From contig JBEKVE010000199.1 of NCBI GenBank assembly GCA_049514335.1, forward strand, positions 1-5,627: a stretch of DNA of 5,627 nt, read 5' to 3'. The translations under genes were made by a program, and so were the position numbers. A model generated the notes under the pieces. It saw only the letters and a list, made by a program, of their open reading frames with translations. It had not been told where the DNA came from and did no database searches. Shown here piece by piece: positions 1 through 5,336 of this stretch (position 1 is its first letter; every line of letters begins with the position of its first letter). The stretch is from JBEKVE01 sp049514335 (GTDB lineage Bacteria > Actinomycetota > Acidimicrobiia > Acidimicrobiales > UBA8190).

Positions 1-40
1 CGCATTGTCACTGGGCCGCATCGACACAGTCCCTATGGAA

Positions 41-58
41 AGTCAACATTCGGTCAAC
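41..58. repeat. Direct repeat of GTCAAC at 11-bp spacing
   Basis: GTCAAC occurs at 42-47 and again at 53-58, so the units start exactly 11 bp apart, one helical turn. On the minus strand this reads GTTGAC, five bases, GTTGAC. Tandem heptamers at 11-bp spacing are the usual architecture of PhoB/PhoP/OmpR-type response-regulator sites, and the GTTGACC unit resembles the GTTCACC units of actinobacterial PHO boxes. That resemblance is inference, and no clear -10 element was found beside it. Chance occurrence of a 6-base repeat is possible. Confidence 0.4.
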
Positions 59-177
59 TGATCTGGAGGCTGAATCTCCGCGTAATCCCAGCTTATCGGG
101 GGTAGGGATCCAATGTCGGGTGACAGCCGGACCCGGTGGTGACGAGGCGGCGCCACAAGGCTGCGGACCGTGGCCCC

Positions 178-198
178 CCGGACCCGGAGCGGGACCGG
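178..198. terminator. Imperfect GC-rich hairpin, possible terminator for the minus-strand operon
   Basis: CCGGACCCG (178-186) pairs with CGGGACCGG (190-198) around a three-base GAG loop. Eight of nine pairs are G-C or C-G, with one A-A mismatch (T-T on the minus strand). It lies about 140 bases past the DUF4012 stop codon. There is no T-tract on either strand, so it would have to act as a U-less actinobacterial terminator or simply as mRNA structure. In sequence this GC-rich, such stems can also arise by chance. Confidence 0.3.
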
Positions 199-319
199 TG
201 GAGGGGACCCGACGGGCCGTGACGAGCCGTCCCACCTGGCCCCGGATCACCGCCGGGCGACGTCGGAGCGCCGGGGGCCGTCCTCGGACGAGGGATCCGA
301 CGCCGTCCGCAGCGGTCGG

Positions 320-332
320 CCCGGGTCCCGGG
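320..332 (-). terminator. Short GC hairpin just after the DUF4012 stop, possible terminator
   Basis: CCCGG (320-324) pairs with CCGGG (328-332) around a GTC loop, an all-GC five-bp stem. On the minus strand it begins five bases after the TGA of the DUF4012 gene. No run of T follows, so intrinsic termination in the classical sense is not supported. Its position is what makes it a candidate. Confidence 0.25.
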
Positions 333-337
333 GGGGC

Positions 338-2173
338 TCAGTACGACAGGGTGACGGATTTGTCGTCGCTGTAGGTGGCCCCCCGGTAACTCCACGTGAT
401 CGGATCGGCCCTGGCACTGGGCACCACCGAGATCTGGCCGTGGGCCAGCGGGAGCGTGAAGCGCACCACGAATTGGGCCGACGCCCCTGCTTTCACGTCG
501 ACGGGCGTGGCGATGAGCCACGCGGGGCCCTCGGCCCCCAGGGCGTCGAGCGTGGGGGCGCCGTCGATGTGCGGGGTCGAGGCGTAGCCCGGGACGTTCA
601 CCGCCAGGATGCCCAGGTACTCGCCGTAGACGGCGTCGAGACCGGGGTAAGGCCCGGCGATGAACTGCGACTGGCCGGGCGGGGTGTGGTTGGCCAGCCG
701 GACGGTGAGGGTGGCGTCGGTGCGCGACCCGGCGGGGGTGAGCGTGAGGGCGTCGGACACCGACAGGTACTGGTCGAGCTTGTTGCCACCCCGGTTGATG
801 ACCGCCGCCAACAGCGACCCGGGGCCCAGCCGGCCGGCCACGCCCGCCTCCTCCCACGCCGCTTCCGCCGACGCCGACGCCGACCAGGCGAGCAGGTGGC
901 GGCCCTGGGTGGCCGCCGCCATGGCGTCGGACAGCGACGTGAGGTCCAGGGACTGGTGCTCGAGCGCATCGAGGGTGGCCTTGGCCAGCGCCCCCAGGCG
1001 CTCCTCGCGGCCCGCCTCGATCTGGGCCTGCTGGTTGGTCTGGGCGTCGGACTCGCCCTCGTACTGGTTGTGGAGCAGCAGCTGGACGACATCGGAGGGG
1101 AAGACCTCCTCCCCGCTCGGAAGCGTCACCGGTCCCGTCACCTCGAGCAGCTGGTGCAGGGCCTCGACGTCCACGGCCAGCACCCCGTCGACGTGCTGGC
1201 CCGTCTCGGCCTCCCACATCTGCACCGCCAGGGGCCCGTTGACGTCGAACTGCGGGGTGAGCCCGATGTTGCGCCAGTCCACCCCGGGCTTGAGCCATCC
1301 CCACCGGGCGGCGAGGTCCCCGGTGGGGGTGACCTTGCCCTCCGGCACGGGGATGTCCACCGTGGGCTGCACGCCCGTCAGCGTGAAGGCGCCGTCGTCG
1401 GTCTGCAGCGTCCCCACCTCGAGGAAGTTGCCCGACCCGGCCCGCATCTCGGCGTTGTTGCCCATGAGCAGGAGGTAGGTGCGCGGGCCCTGGAGGAGCG
1501 TGGCCACCGTTCCCGCCACCGCCGAGGCGTGACGGAGCCGGGAGCGCACCTGGGCCAGGTCGCGCACGAAGGTGTCGTGCTTGGAGTCGAGACCGGGCAG
1601 CAGGGCGTCGGCCGGGCCGGTGTCGACCCGGGCCAGCTGGCCGTCGGTGGAGGAGGCCAGCGCAGCGAGCCGCCGGAGCGCCGCCACCCGCTCGGGCCCG
1701 GTGGTGTGGGGGTCGTGCAGGACGCCGTGAGCCCGGCTGATGGCGGCCGCCCCGATGCGCGCCACCTGGGCCGAGGCCGAGCTCAGATCCTGGACCGAGC
1801 GGAGCTGGCGACCGATCACGGGCACGATGTCGAGCGGCGCCAACACGGGGGAGTGCAGCAGGTTTCCGGCCGCCTCGAACGAGCGGCGGGCCGCCTCCAA
1901 CGGCGCCGTGGCCGAGCGCGACACGACGTCGGAGACCGACAGCTCGCCCTTGGCCCGCTGCACGTCGGCCATGCCGTGGCTGGCGTCGAGGATGCCGAAG
2001 GCCAGGTAGGCGGCGGCAACGGCCGCCCACACCACGACCACGGCCACCACCGCCCACATGATGCGACGGCGCCGACGATGGCGACGGCGCGGGGTGCCCG
2101 GCGTCGGCGCCGGGACGGGCGCGTCGGCGCCGGGAGGTTCAGATGGCGAGGACGTCGACCCGGTGTCGCTCAC
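338..2173 (-). CDS. DUF4012 family membrane-anchored extracytoplasmic protein
   Basis: The 611-residue protein matches the DUF4012 family (Pfam PF13196), whose function is unknown. Residues 1-37 are a Pro/Ser-rich cytoplasmic tail ending in an Arg cluster (29-37). Residues 38-61 form one hydrophobic helix, giving a type II signal-anchor topology with about 550 residues outside. Family hallmarks are LLLMGNNAEMRAGSGNF near 234-250, DGVLAVDVEALHQLLEVTGPV near 330-350, GRHLLAWS near 423 and GGNKLDQYLSV near 460-471. The last ~130 residues look beta-rich. The GTG start at 2173 was chosen because its GTGA overlaps the TGA of the upstream phosphatase, indicating translational coupling. The frame stays open further upstream to 2362, but that stretch is Arg/Pro-rich and lies inside the phosphatase gene. 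There is no sortase motif at the C-terminus. DUF4012 genes often lie among envelope polysaccharide genes (family knowledge), so a role there is plausible but unproven. Confidence 0.93.
   Translation of the reverse strand: MSDTGSTSSPSEPPGADAPVPAPTPGTPRRRHRRRRRIMWAVVAVVVVWAAVAAAYLAFGILDASHGMADVQRAKGELSVSDVVSRSATAPLEAARRSFEAAGNLLHSPVLAPLDIVPVIGRQLRSVQDLSSASAQVARIGAAAISRAHGVLHDPHTTGPERVAALRRLAALASSTDGQLARVDTGPADALLPGLDSKHDTFVRDLAQVRSRLRHASAVAGTVATLLQGPRTYLLLMGNNAEMRAGSGNFLEVGTLQTDDGAFTLTGVQPTVDIPVPEGKVTPTGDLAARWGWLKPGVDWRNIGLTPQFDVNGPLAVQMWEAETGQHVDGVLAVDVEALHQLLEVTGPVTLPSGEEVFPSDVVQLLLHNQYEGESDAQTNQQAQIEAGREERLGALAKATLDALEHQSLDLTSLSDAMAAATQGRHLLAWSASASAEAAWEEAGVAGRLGPGSLLAAVINRGGNKLDQYLSVSDALTLTPAGSRTDATLTVRLANHTPPGQSQFIAGPYPGLDAVYGEYLGILAVNVPGYASTPHIDGAPTLDALGAEGPAWLIATPVDVKAGASAQFVVRFTLPLAHGQISVVPSARADPITWSYRGATYSDDKSVTLSY
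2101..2135. repeat. Two 15-bp exact direct repeats, 20 bp apart, inside the DUF4012 gene
   Basis: GCGTCGGCGCCGGGA occurs at 2101-2115 and 2121-2135. It lies in the part encoding the Pro/Ala-rich cytoplasmic tail of the DUF4012 protein (around residues 13-24). The 20-bp period is not a multiple of three, so the copies are read in different frames and do not give a peptide repeat. This looks like slippage or local duplication in low-complexity tail DNA and is unlikely to be functional. Confidence 0.6.
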
Positions 2174-2754
2174 CCGTGCAACGGCCGGATGGGACGCGGG
2201 GCCCACAGCAGACCGGCGAGCCGGTCGACGAGACCCTCGAGCTCGATGGCGGTGCCCCGGTAGGCGTCGAGGGGCCCGCCCAGGGGGTCCGAGACGTCGT
2301 CGGCGGGGGCGCTGCCCACGAGGTCGCCACGGGCCCGCCCGTGGTGGAGGCGGCCCAGCCACGCCGTCAGCGCGCCGTCGGGGGGCCGCGCCCCGAGGCT
2401 GTCCCCGCGGCGCACGATCTCCTTGAGCGTGAAGGTCCGCCCCCAGGCGGCGGGGTCGAGGAGCACGACCTCGCGGGCGTGGCGACGCGCCATGCCGATG
2501 ACCACGTCTGCTCCCGCCACCAGCTCGGGCGACACCTGGGTGCTGCGGTGCCCGGCGAGGTCGACGTCGTGCTCGGCCATGGCCGTGACGACCTCGGGGG
2601 GGGACGCGAACCCGCCGGGGAGCAGACCGGCCGACAGGACGTTGACGGCCTCGGTGACGACAGCCCCGTCATCGTGTGCCAGGCGGCGGCGGAACAGGCC
2701 CGCCGCCATCGGTGACCGACACATGTTGGCCGTGCACACGAAGAGCACCTGCAC
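2170..2754 (-). CDS. Low-molecular-weight protein-tyrosine-phosphatase family protein
   Basis: The 194-residue cytosolic protein hydrolyses phosphotyrosine or a similar phosphomonoester through a cysteinyl-phosphate intermediate (family knowledge). The N-terminus VQVLFVCTANMCRSP carries the C-X5-R-S signature P-loop: Cys7 is the nucleophile and Arg13 binds phosphate. SDPLGGP near the C-terminus supplies the general-acid Asp156-Pro157. Both catalytic elements are present, so the enzyme looks intact. It is longer than the ~150-160 residues usual for the family, mainly between the P-loop and the DP motif. The GTG start at 2754 places the P-loop at the normal distance from the N-terminus; a second GTG two codons later (2748) is possible. 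It is the first gene of an operon with the DUF4012 gene (4-base GTGA overlap). A -10 element six bases upstream implies a leaderless mRNA. Related phosphatases (Wzb/PtpA-like) control exopolysaccharide kinases or host targets; an arsenate reductase role is less likely but not excluded. Confidence 0.93.
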   Translation of the reverse strand: MQVLFVCTANMCRSPMAAGLFRRRLAHDDGAVVTEAVNVLSAGLLPGGFASPPEVVTAMAEHDVDLAGHRSTQVSPELVAGADVVIGMARRHAREVVLLDPAAWGRTFTLKEIVRRGDSLGARPPDGALTAWLGRLHHGRARGDLVGSAPADDVSDPLGGPLDAYRGTAIELEGLVDRLAGLLWAPRPIRPLHG

Positions 2755-2760
2755 CCGGCG

Positions 2761-2766
2761 AGTGTA
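2761..2766 (-). promoter_or_regulatory. -10 element of a leaderless promoter for the phosphatase-DUF4012 operon
   Basis: On the minus strand the hexamer TACACT is followed by CGCCGG and then the GTG start codon at 2754. A -10 hexamer ending six bases before the start places transcription initiation at the start codon itself. No Shine-Dalgarno sequence is present, which agrees. No canonical TTGACA is seen; the -35 zone (about 2784-2789) falls inside the inverted repeat at 2779-2797. Confidence 0.65.
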
Positions 2767-2778
2767 CCCACGCCCCGC

Positions 2779-2797
2779 CCGTTGTAGCGGGCAACGG
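2779..2797. promoter_or_regulatory. Perfect inverted repeat between divergent promoters, candidate shared operator
   Basis: CCGTTG (2779-2784) and CAACGG (2792-2797) are perfect reverse complements separated by seven bases, the geometry of a dimeric repressor or activator site. If both flanking genes start transcription at their GTG codons, the site covers about -36 to -18 of the sortase promoter and about -25 to -43 of the phosphatase promoter, so one bound protein could touch both. As neither mRNA would contain it, an RNA hairpin role is unlikely. No adjacent regulator gene is visible to name the protein. Confidence 0.5.
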
Positions 2798-2802
2798 TTC
2801 GG

Positions 2803-2808
2803 TAGTCT
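2803..2808 (+). promoter_or_regulatory. -10 element of a leaderless promoter for the sortase gene
   Basis: TAGTCT is followed by six bases (CGATGT) and the GTG start codon at 2815, the same spacing as at the phosphatase and acyltransferase genes. A weak TTGTAG at 2782-2787 could be the -35, with a short 15-base spacer. There is no Shine-Dalgarno sequence upstream of the GTG. The ATG at 2811 is in another frame and does not lead into the sortase. Confidence 0.65.
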
Positions 2809-2814
2809 CGATGT

Positions 2815-3780
2815 GTGCGACGGGGACTCGTCACCGGCGTACTGGGCCGCGTCATCTTCGGCGCCGGTGTGCTCATCCTTCTGTTCGTGGCGTACCAGCT
2901 GTGGGGTACCGACCTGGCCGAGTCCCACAGCCAGAGCGTGCTGCGCCAGAGCTTCGAGGCCCAGCTCCATCGGGCCGACCGGGGCCTGGGGTCGACCACC
3001 ACCACGGCGGTGCCCACCACCAGTACCACCGCGCCCTCGTCGACCTCGTCGACCGCCGCACCCGGTGGCGACCAGCCGACCGTGGGCCCGACGGTGGCGG
3101 CGCCCGGTGACGGCAAGCCGGTCGGCATCCTGCAGATCCCCAAGATCAGCCTGGACAAGGTGATCGTGCAGGGGACCTCGACGAGCGACCTGCAGCAGGG
3201 CCCGGGGCACTACCCCGGCACCCCCCTGCCCGGCGAGCAGGGCAACGCCGCCATCGCCGGGCACCGCACCACCTACGGCGCGCCGTTCTACAACCTCGAC
3301 CACCTGGCCTCCGGGGACAAGATCATCATCACCACCGTCCAGGGCACCTTCACCTACGTGGTGCAGAGCAGCCAGGTGGTCAGTCCGAGTGACGTGGCGG
3401 TGGTGGACAACACGACCACCCCTCAGCTGACGCTCACGACGTGCAACCCGCGCTTCAGCGCCTCGACGCGGCTCGTGGTGCACGCCGATCTGGAGAAGAA
3501 CACCGTGCCGGCCCCCACCGTGTCGCCTCCCCCCACGACGCCGGCGGCGCGCGCCGCGGGGACGCAGGCCGCCGGGCTCGCCGGCGGCGAGGGCGACTGG
3601 CTCCCCGCGCTGTGGCTCGGCGTGCTGTGGGCCGTCGTGGTCAGCGCGGTGTACGTCGTGGGCCGCAGGCGCCGGCGCGCCGTGCGCCTCACCGTCTACG
3701 GCGTCGGCGGAGCGGCCTCGTTGGTGGCGCTCTTCTTCTTCTTCGCTGCGGTCAGCCCGCTGCTGCCCGCCAGCTTCTGA
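2815..3780 (+). CDS. Class E-type sortase (LPXTG/LAXTG-type cysteine transpeptidase)
   Basis: This 321-residue membrane enzyme cleaves a C-terminal sorting motif of secreted proteins and links them to the cell wall (family knowledge; actinobacterial class E enzymes prefer LAXTG). Residues ~8-27 are an N-terminal transmembrane helix. Residues ~60-84 are a Ser/Thr/Pro/Ala-rich extracytoplasmic linker. The sortase domain spans ~98-226. The catalytic triad is visible: His150 in AGHRTTYG, Cys210 in TLTTCNPRFS and Arg219 in STRLVV. Two further helices follow (~262-282 and ~294-317) around an Arg cluster (284-288), which suits a class E enzyme. The GTG start is set by the -10 element six bases upstream, and the N-terminal helix begins soon after. 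The gene is divergent from the phosphatase operon and its last 85 bases overlap the acyltransferase on the other strand. No substrate with a sorting motif is visible here. Confidence 0.93.
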   Translation: MRRGLVTGVLGRVIFGAGVLILLFVAYQLWGTDLAESHSQSVLRQSFEAQLHRADRGLGSTTTTAVPTTSTTAPSSTSSTAAPGGDQPTVGPTVAAPGDGKPVGILQIPKISLDKVIVQGTSTSDLQQGPGHYPGTPLPGEQGNAAIAGHRTTYGAPFYNLDHLASGDKIIITTVQGTFTYVVQSSQVVSPSDVAVVDNTTTPQLTLTTCNPRFSASTRLVVHADLEKNTVPAPTVSPPPTTPAARAAGTQAAGLAGGEGDWLPALWLGVLWAVVVSAVYVVGRRRRRAVRLTVYGVGGAASLVALFFFFAAVSPLLPASF

Positions 3781-4424
3781 TCGAGCGCCCGCCAACCCGA
3801 CTCCGGGGTGTAGCGCTTCACCACCTTGGCCGGCGAGCCCACGGCCACGCAGTGGTCGGGGATGTCTCCGGTCACCACCGAGCCGGCGCCGATGACGACG
3901 TTGCGCCCGATCCGGCTGCCGGGGAGCACCACCACACCGGTTCCCAGCCAGCTCCCCGATCCGATGTGCACGCTCGCCTCGACCGGCCACTGCGCCCCGA
4001 TGGGGACGTCGGGGTCCTCGTAGACGTGGTTCTGGTCGGTGATGTAGACGTAGGGCCCGGTCTGGATGTCGTCACCGATCTCGATCTGGAAGTGACCCAC
4101 GATGTGGCTGCCGCGTCCGATGAGTGTGCGGTCGCCGATGGACACCACGGGGTCGCTCACCATCTGCTGCCCTGGGGCCATGCCCGCCGACAGCGACACG
4201 TAGGGGCCGATCATGGTGTGGCTGCCGATGTGGATCCACTGCTCGTTGAACATCGCACCGGGCGGAAAGGCGATGAGGCTCCCGGTCCCGAAGGCGCCGA
4301 AGCGCTTCGCCCGGGGGTGGTCGGGGCCGACGGCGCCGAGGTCGGTCACCCACCGCCAGGCGACGTCGATGGCCGACGAGGCCATGCGGCGGGCCCAGGG
4401 GGGGACCTGGCGGGGGGTCGGCAC
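3696..4424 (-). CDS. Hexapeptide-repeat (left-handed beta-helix) O-acyltransferase
   Basis: This 242-residue cytosolic enzyme of the maltose/virginiamycin/CatB-like acetyltransferase group would transfer an acyl group, usually acetyl from acetyl-CoA, to a sugar or other hydroxyl. The substrate is not known. Residues ~64-188 show imperfect [LIV]-G-X4 repeats (HIGSHTMIGPYV, SIGDRTLIGRGSHI, EIGDDIQTGPYV, HIGSGSWLGTGV, RIGRNVVIGAGSVV). His133 in TDQNHVYEDP is the likely catalytic base, and AVGSPAKVVKRY (194-205) is the usual end of the fold. The tail after ~215 (AAKKKKSATNE and so on) is encoded antisense to the last sortase helix and is probably not conserved. The GTG start at 4424 follows a -10 hexamer by six bases, implying a leaderless mRNA. 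The gene lies 45 bases downstream of the methyltransferase but has its own promoter. Modification of a surface polysaccharide or glycolipid is plausible from context only. Confidence 0.9.
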   Translation of the reverse strand: MPTPRQVPPWARRMASSAIDVAWRWVTDLGAVGPDHPRAKRFGAFGTGSLIAFPPGAMFNEQWIHIGSHTMIGPYVSLSAGMAPGQQMVSDPVVSIGDRTLIGRGSHIVGHFQIEIGDDIQTGPYVYITDQNHVYEDPDVPIGAQWPVEASVHIGSGSWLGTGVVVLPGSRIGRNVVIGAGSVVTGDIPDHCVAVGSPAKVVKRYTPESGWRALDQKLAGSSGLTAAKKKKSATNEAAPPTP

Positions 4425-4430
4425 CCGGCG

Positions 4431-4436
4431 AACGTA
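4431..4436 (-). promoter_or_regulatory. -10 element of a leaderless promoter for the acyltransferase gene
   Basis: On the minus strand TACGTT is followed by CGCCGG and the GTG start at 4424. The 19-base block around it (4421-4439) is identical in 17 positions to that of the phosphatase promoter (2751-2769). No -35 box is recognised. It lies in the 45-base gap after the methyltransferase gene, so the acyltransferase can be transcribed alone as well as by read-through. Confidence 0.65.
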
Positions 4437-4469
4437 CCCGGTGGGCCTGCGTGGGCGCCTGCCCGCGGG

Positions 4470-5258
4470 TCAGGACAGCCGGTCGTAGCAGTAGGTCTCG
4501 GTGACGTAGGGGAACACGAGGGGCGCAGGCACCTGGCGTGCCAGGGCCCGCACCTCGTCGAGCAGCGCGGCGCGCGCCGCGTCCTGCATGGCGGCGATGA
4601 AGCTCACCGACGCCACCCGCGCCACGACCCCCTCGACGTCGAGCGGTTGCTCCCACGGCACGTGCACCTCGTCGCGGGGTGCGAACAGCCCGGGGGCGGC
4701 CCCCTCCGCCAGCGCGCTTCGCCACGCACCGGAGGAGTACTGGGGTGCGCCCCGGCGCCAGGGCTCCATGAGGGTCTGCAACCCGGCCTGGAAGGGGTCC
4801 TCGAGCCGGCGGCGGTTCCACACGAGCACCAGGCGCCCGCCGGGACGCAGCACGCGGTGGATCTCGCGCAACGCCGCCTCGTGCGCGAACCAGTGGAACG
4901 CCTGGGCCACCGTGACGGTGCCGACGGTGCCGGACCCGAGGGGGATGGCCTGGGCCACGCCCGCCACCACGGGGACGACGCCGAGCGCGCTCGCCAGGGT
5001 GCGGCGCATCCCCTCCACGGGCTCAACCGCCACGACGGGGAGGCCGCAGGCCACCAGGCCGCGGGTGAGCTTCCCCGTGCCCGCCGCCAGGTCCAGCACC
5101 GGCGCGCCCCGATGGGCGCGGTCGCACACCCACGACACGACGTCGGGCGGGTAGTCGGGGCGAGCCTGCTCGTAGGCGGCGGCCGCACCGGAGAACGCCG
5201 TCGCTGTCCGGTGGACGCCCGACGTCTGTGTCACCGGCGCGCCGCCGTCACCATGCAC
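4470..5258 (-). CDS. Class I SAM-dependent methyltransferase (Methyltransf_11 type)
   Basis: The 262-residue cytosolic protein transfers a methyl group from S-adenosylmethionine; the acceptor is unknown. The N-terminal FSGAAAAYEQARPDYP (22-37) is typical of the trans-aconitate/YafE-like branch. Motif I is VLDLAAGTG (54-62), Glu79 in VVAVEP should bind the SAM ribose, AQAFHWF (118-124) is the hallmark of this branch, and EIHRVLRPGGRLVLVW (132-147) is the post-motif region. All SAM-binding elements are intact and the length is normal. The start is uncertain: GTG 5258 gives 262 residues, while GTG 5234 (residue 9) gives 254 and still retains every conserved element. Neither has a clear Shine-Dalgarno sequence. 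A possible -10 (TAAGAC, minus, 5267-5262) would start transcription near 5255, past the first GTG, which favours 5234 slightly. The gene is divergent from the 5337 gene. Small-molecule methylation is more likely than RNA or protein methylation, but this is inference. Confidence 0.88.
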   Translation of the reverse strand: MHGDGGAPVTQTSGVHRTATAFSGAAAAYEQARPDYPPDVVSWVCDRAHRGAPVLDLAAGTGKLTRGLVACGLPVVAVEPVEGMRRTLASALGVVPVVAGVAQAIPLGSGTVGTVTVAQAFHWFAHEAALREIHRVLRPGGRLVLVWNRRRLEDPFQAGLQTLMEPWRRGAPQYSSGAWRSALAEGAAPGLFAPRDEVHVPWEQPLDVEGVVARVASVSFIAAMQDAARAALLDEVRALARQVPAPLVFPYVTETYCYDRLS

Positions 5259-5290
5259 GATGTCTTAGCAGCCCGAATGCGCCGGAGCGC

Positions 5291-5296
5291 TAGCCT
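5291..5296 (+). promoter_or_regulatory. Candidate -10 element for the gene starting at 5337
   Basis: TAGCCT resembles the sortase -10 (TAGTCT). Transcription starting about seven bases later would give a leader of roughly 35 bases that contains the Shine-Dalgarno sequence at 5323-5328. No good -35 is present at 17 bases; TTAGCA at 5265-5270 is a weak candidate with an overlong spacer. Confidence 0.4.
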
Positions 5297-5322
5297 GCCG
5301 CGGTCCTGAGCCTCGGGATCGC

Positions 5323-5328
5323 AGGAGG
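5323..5328 (+). promoter_or_regulatory. Shine-Dalgarno sequence fixing the start at 5337
   Basis: A perfect AGGAGG ends eight bases before the ATG at 5337. It is the only strong ribosome binding site in the window and makes the start of the last gene nearly certain. Confidence 0.85.
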
Positions 5329-5336
5329 AACCGCCC

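Larger units (their letters stand above)
1..337. other. Non-coding interval with a base-composition step near 118
   Basis: No reading frame here looks like a real gene. The open frames present (for example minus 250-8 and plus 120-374) are rich in Gly, Pro and Arg, have no ribosome binding site and match no family I recognise. Positions 1-120 are about 55% GC by hand count, while 121-180 are about 77%, so composition changes sharply near position 118. The left part holds an 11-bp-period direct repeat (41-58) and could be the upstream region of a gene to the left. The right part lies just downstream of the DUF4012 stop codon and holds GC-rich hairpins (178-198, 320-332 and a weaker one at 281-294) that may end transcription of that operon. 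I see no tRNA. Confidence 0.6.

Noticed and set aside
66..80. Possible T-arm of a tRNA (GGAG, seven-base loop, CTCC)
   Set aside because: The loop lacks the required A at position 58, the stem is only four pairs, and no acceptor, D or anticodon arms are found around it.
8..250. 80-codon minus-strand frame, partly less GC-rich
   Set aside because: It crosses the composition break, has no ribosome binding site or -10 element at the expected distance, and shows no family resemblance.
93..2057. 654-codon open frame on the minus strand in a second frame
   Set aside because: It is an out-of-frame reading of the DUF4012 gene, almost entirely Arg, Gly, Pro and Ala, with no domain.
170..2263. 697-codon open frame on the plus strand
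   Set aside because: It is antisense to the DUF4012 gene, and its Gly/Arg/His-rich low-complexity translation has no recognisable domain. Long antisense frames are expected at this GC content.
2174..2362. N-terminal extension of the DUF4012 gene by 63 codons
   Set aside because: It lies inside the phosphatase gene in another frame and is Arg/Pro-rich. The GTG at 2173 overlaps the phosphatase stop in the classic coupled arrangement and leaves a normal anchor helix.
2755..3990. Upstream minus-strand extension of the phosphatase frame (open to 3990, which would give a 606-residue protein)
   Set aside because: This part lies antisense to the sortase, is low-complexity (His, Arg, Gly-rich) and matches no family. 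The C-X5-R loop sits at the normal distance from GTG 2754, which also has a -10 element six bases upstream.
4453..4464. Stem GGGC-GCCT-GCCC between methyltransferase and acyltransferase, considered as a terminator
   Set aside because: It has only four pairs, no T-tract and no extension on either side; this is chance level for this base composition.
3441..5309. 622-codon open frame on the plus strand
   Set aside because: It is antisense to the acyltransferase and methyltransferase, both of which have intact catalytic motifs on the minus strand. Its translation is low-complexity.
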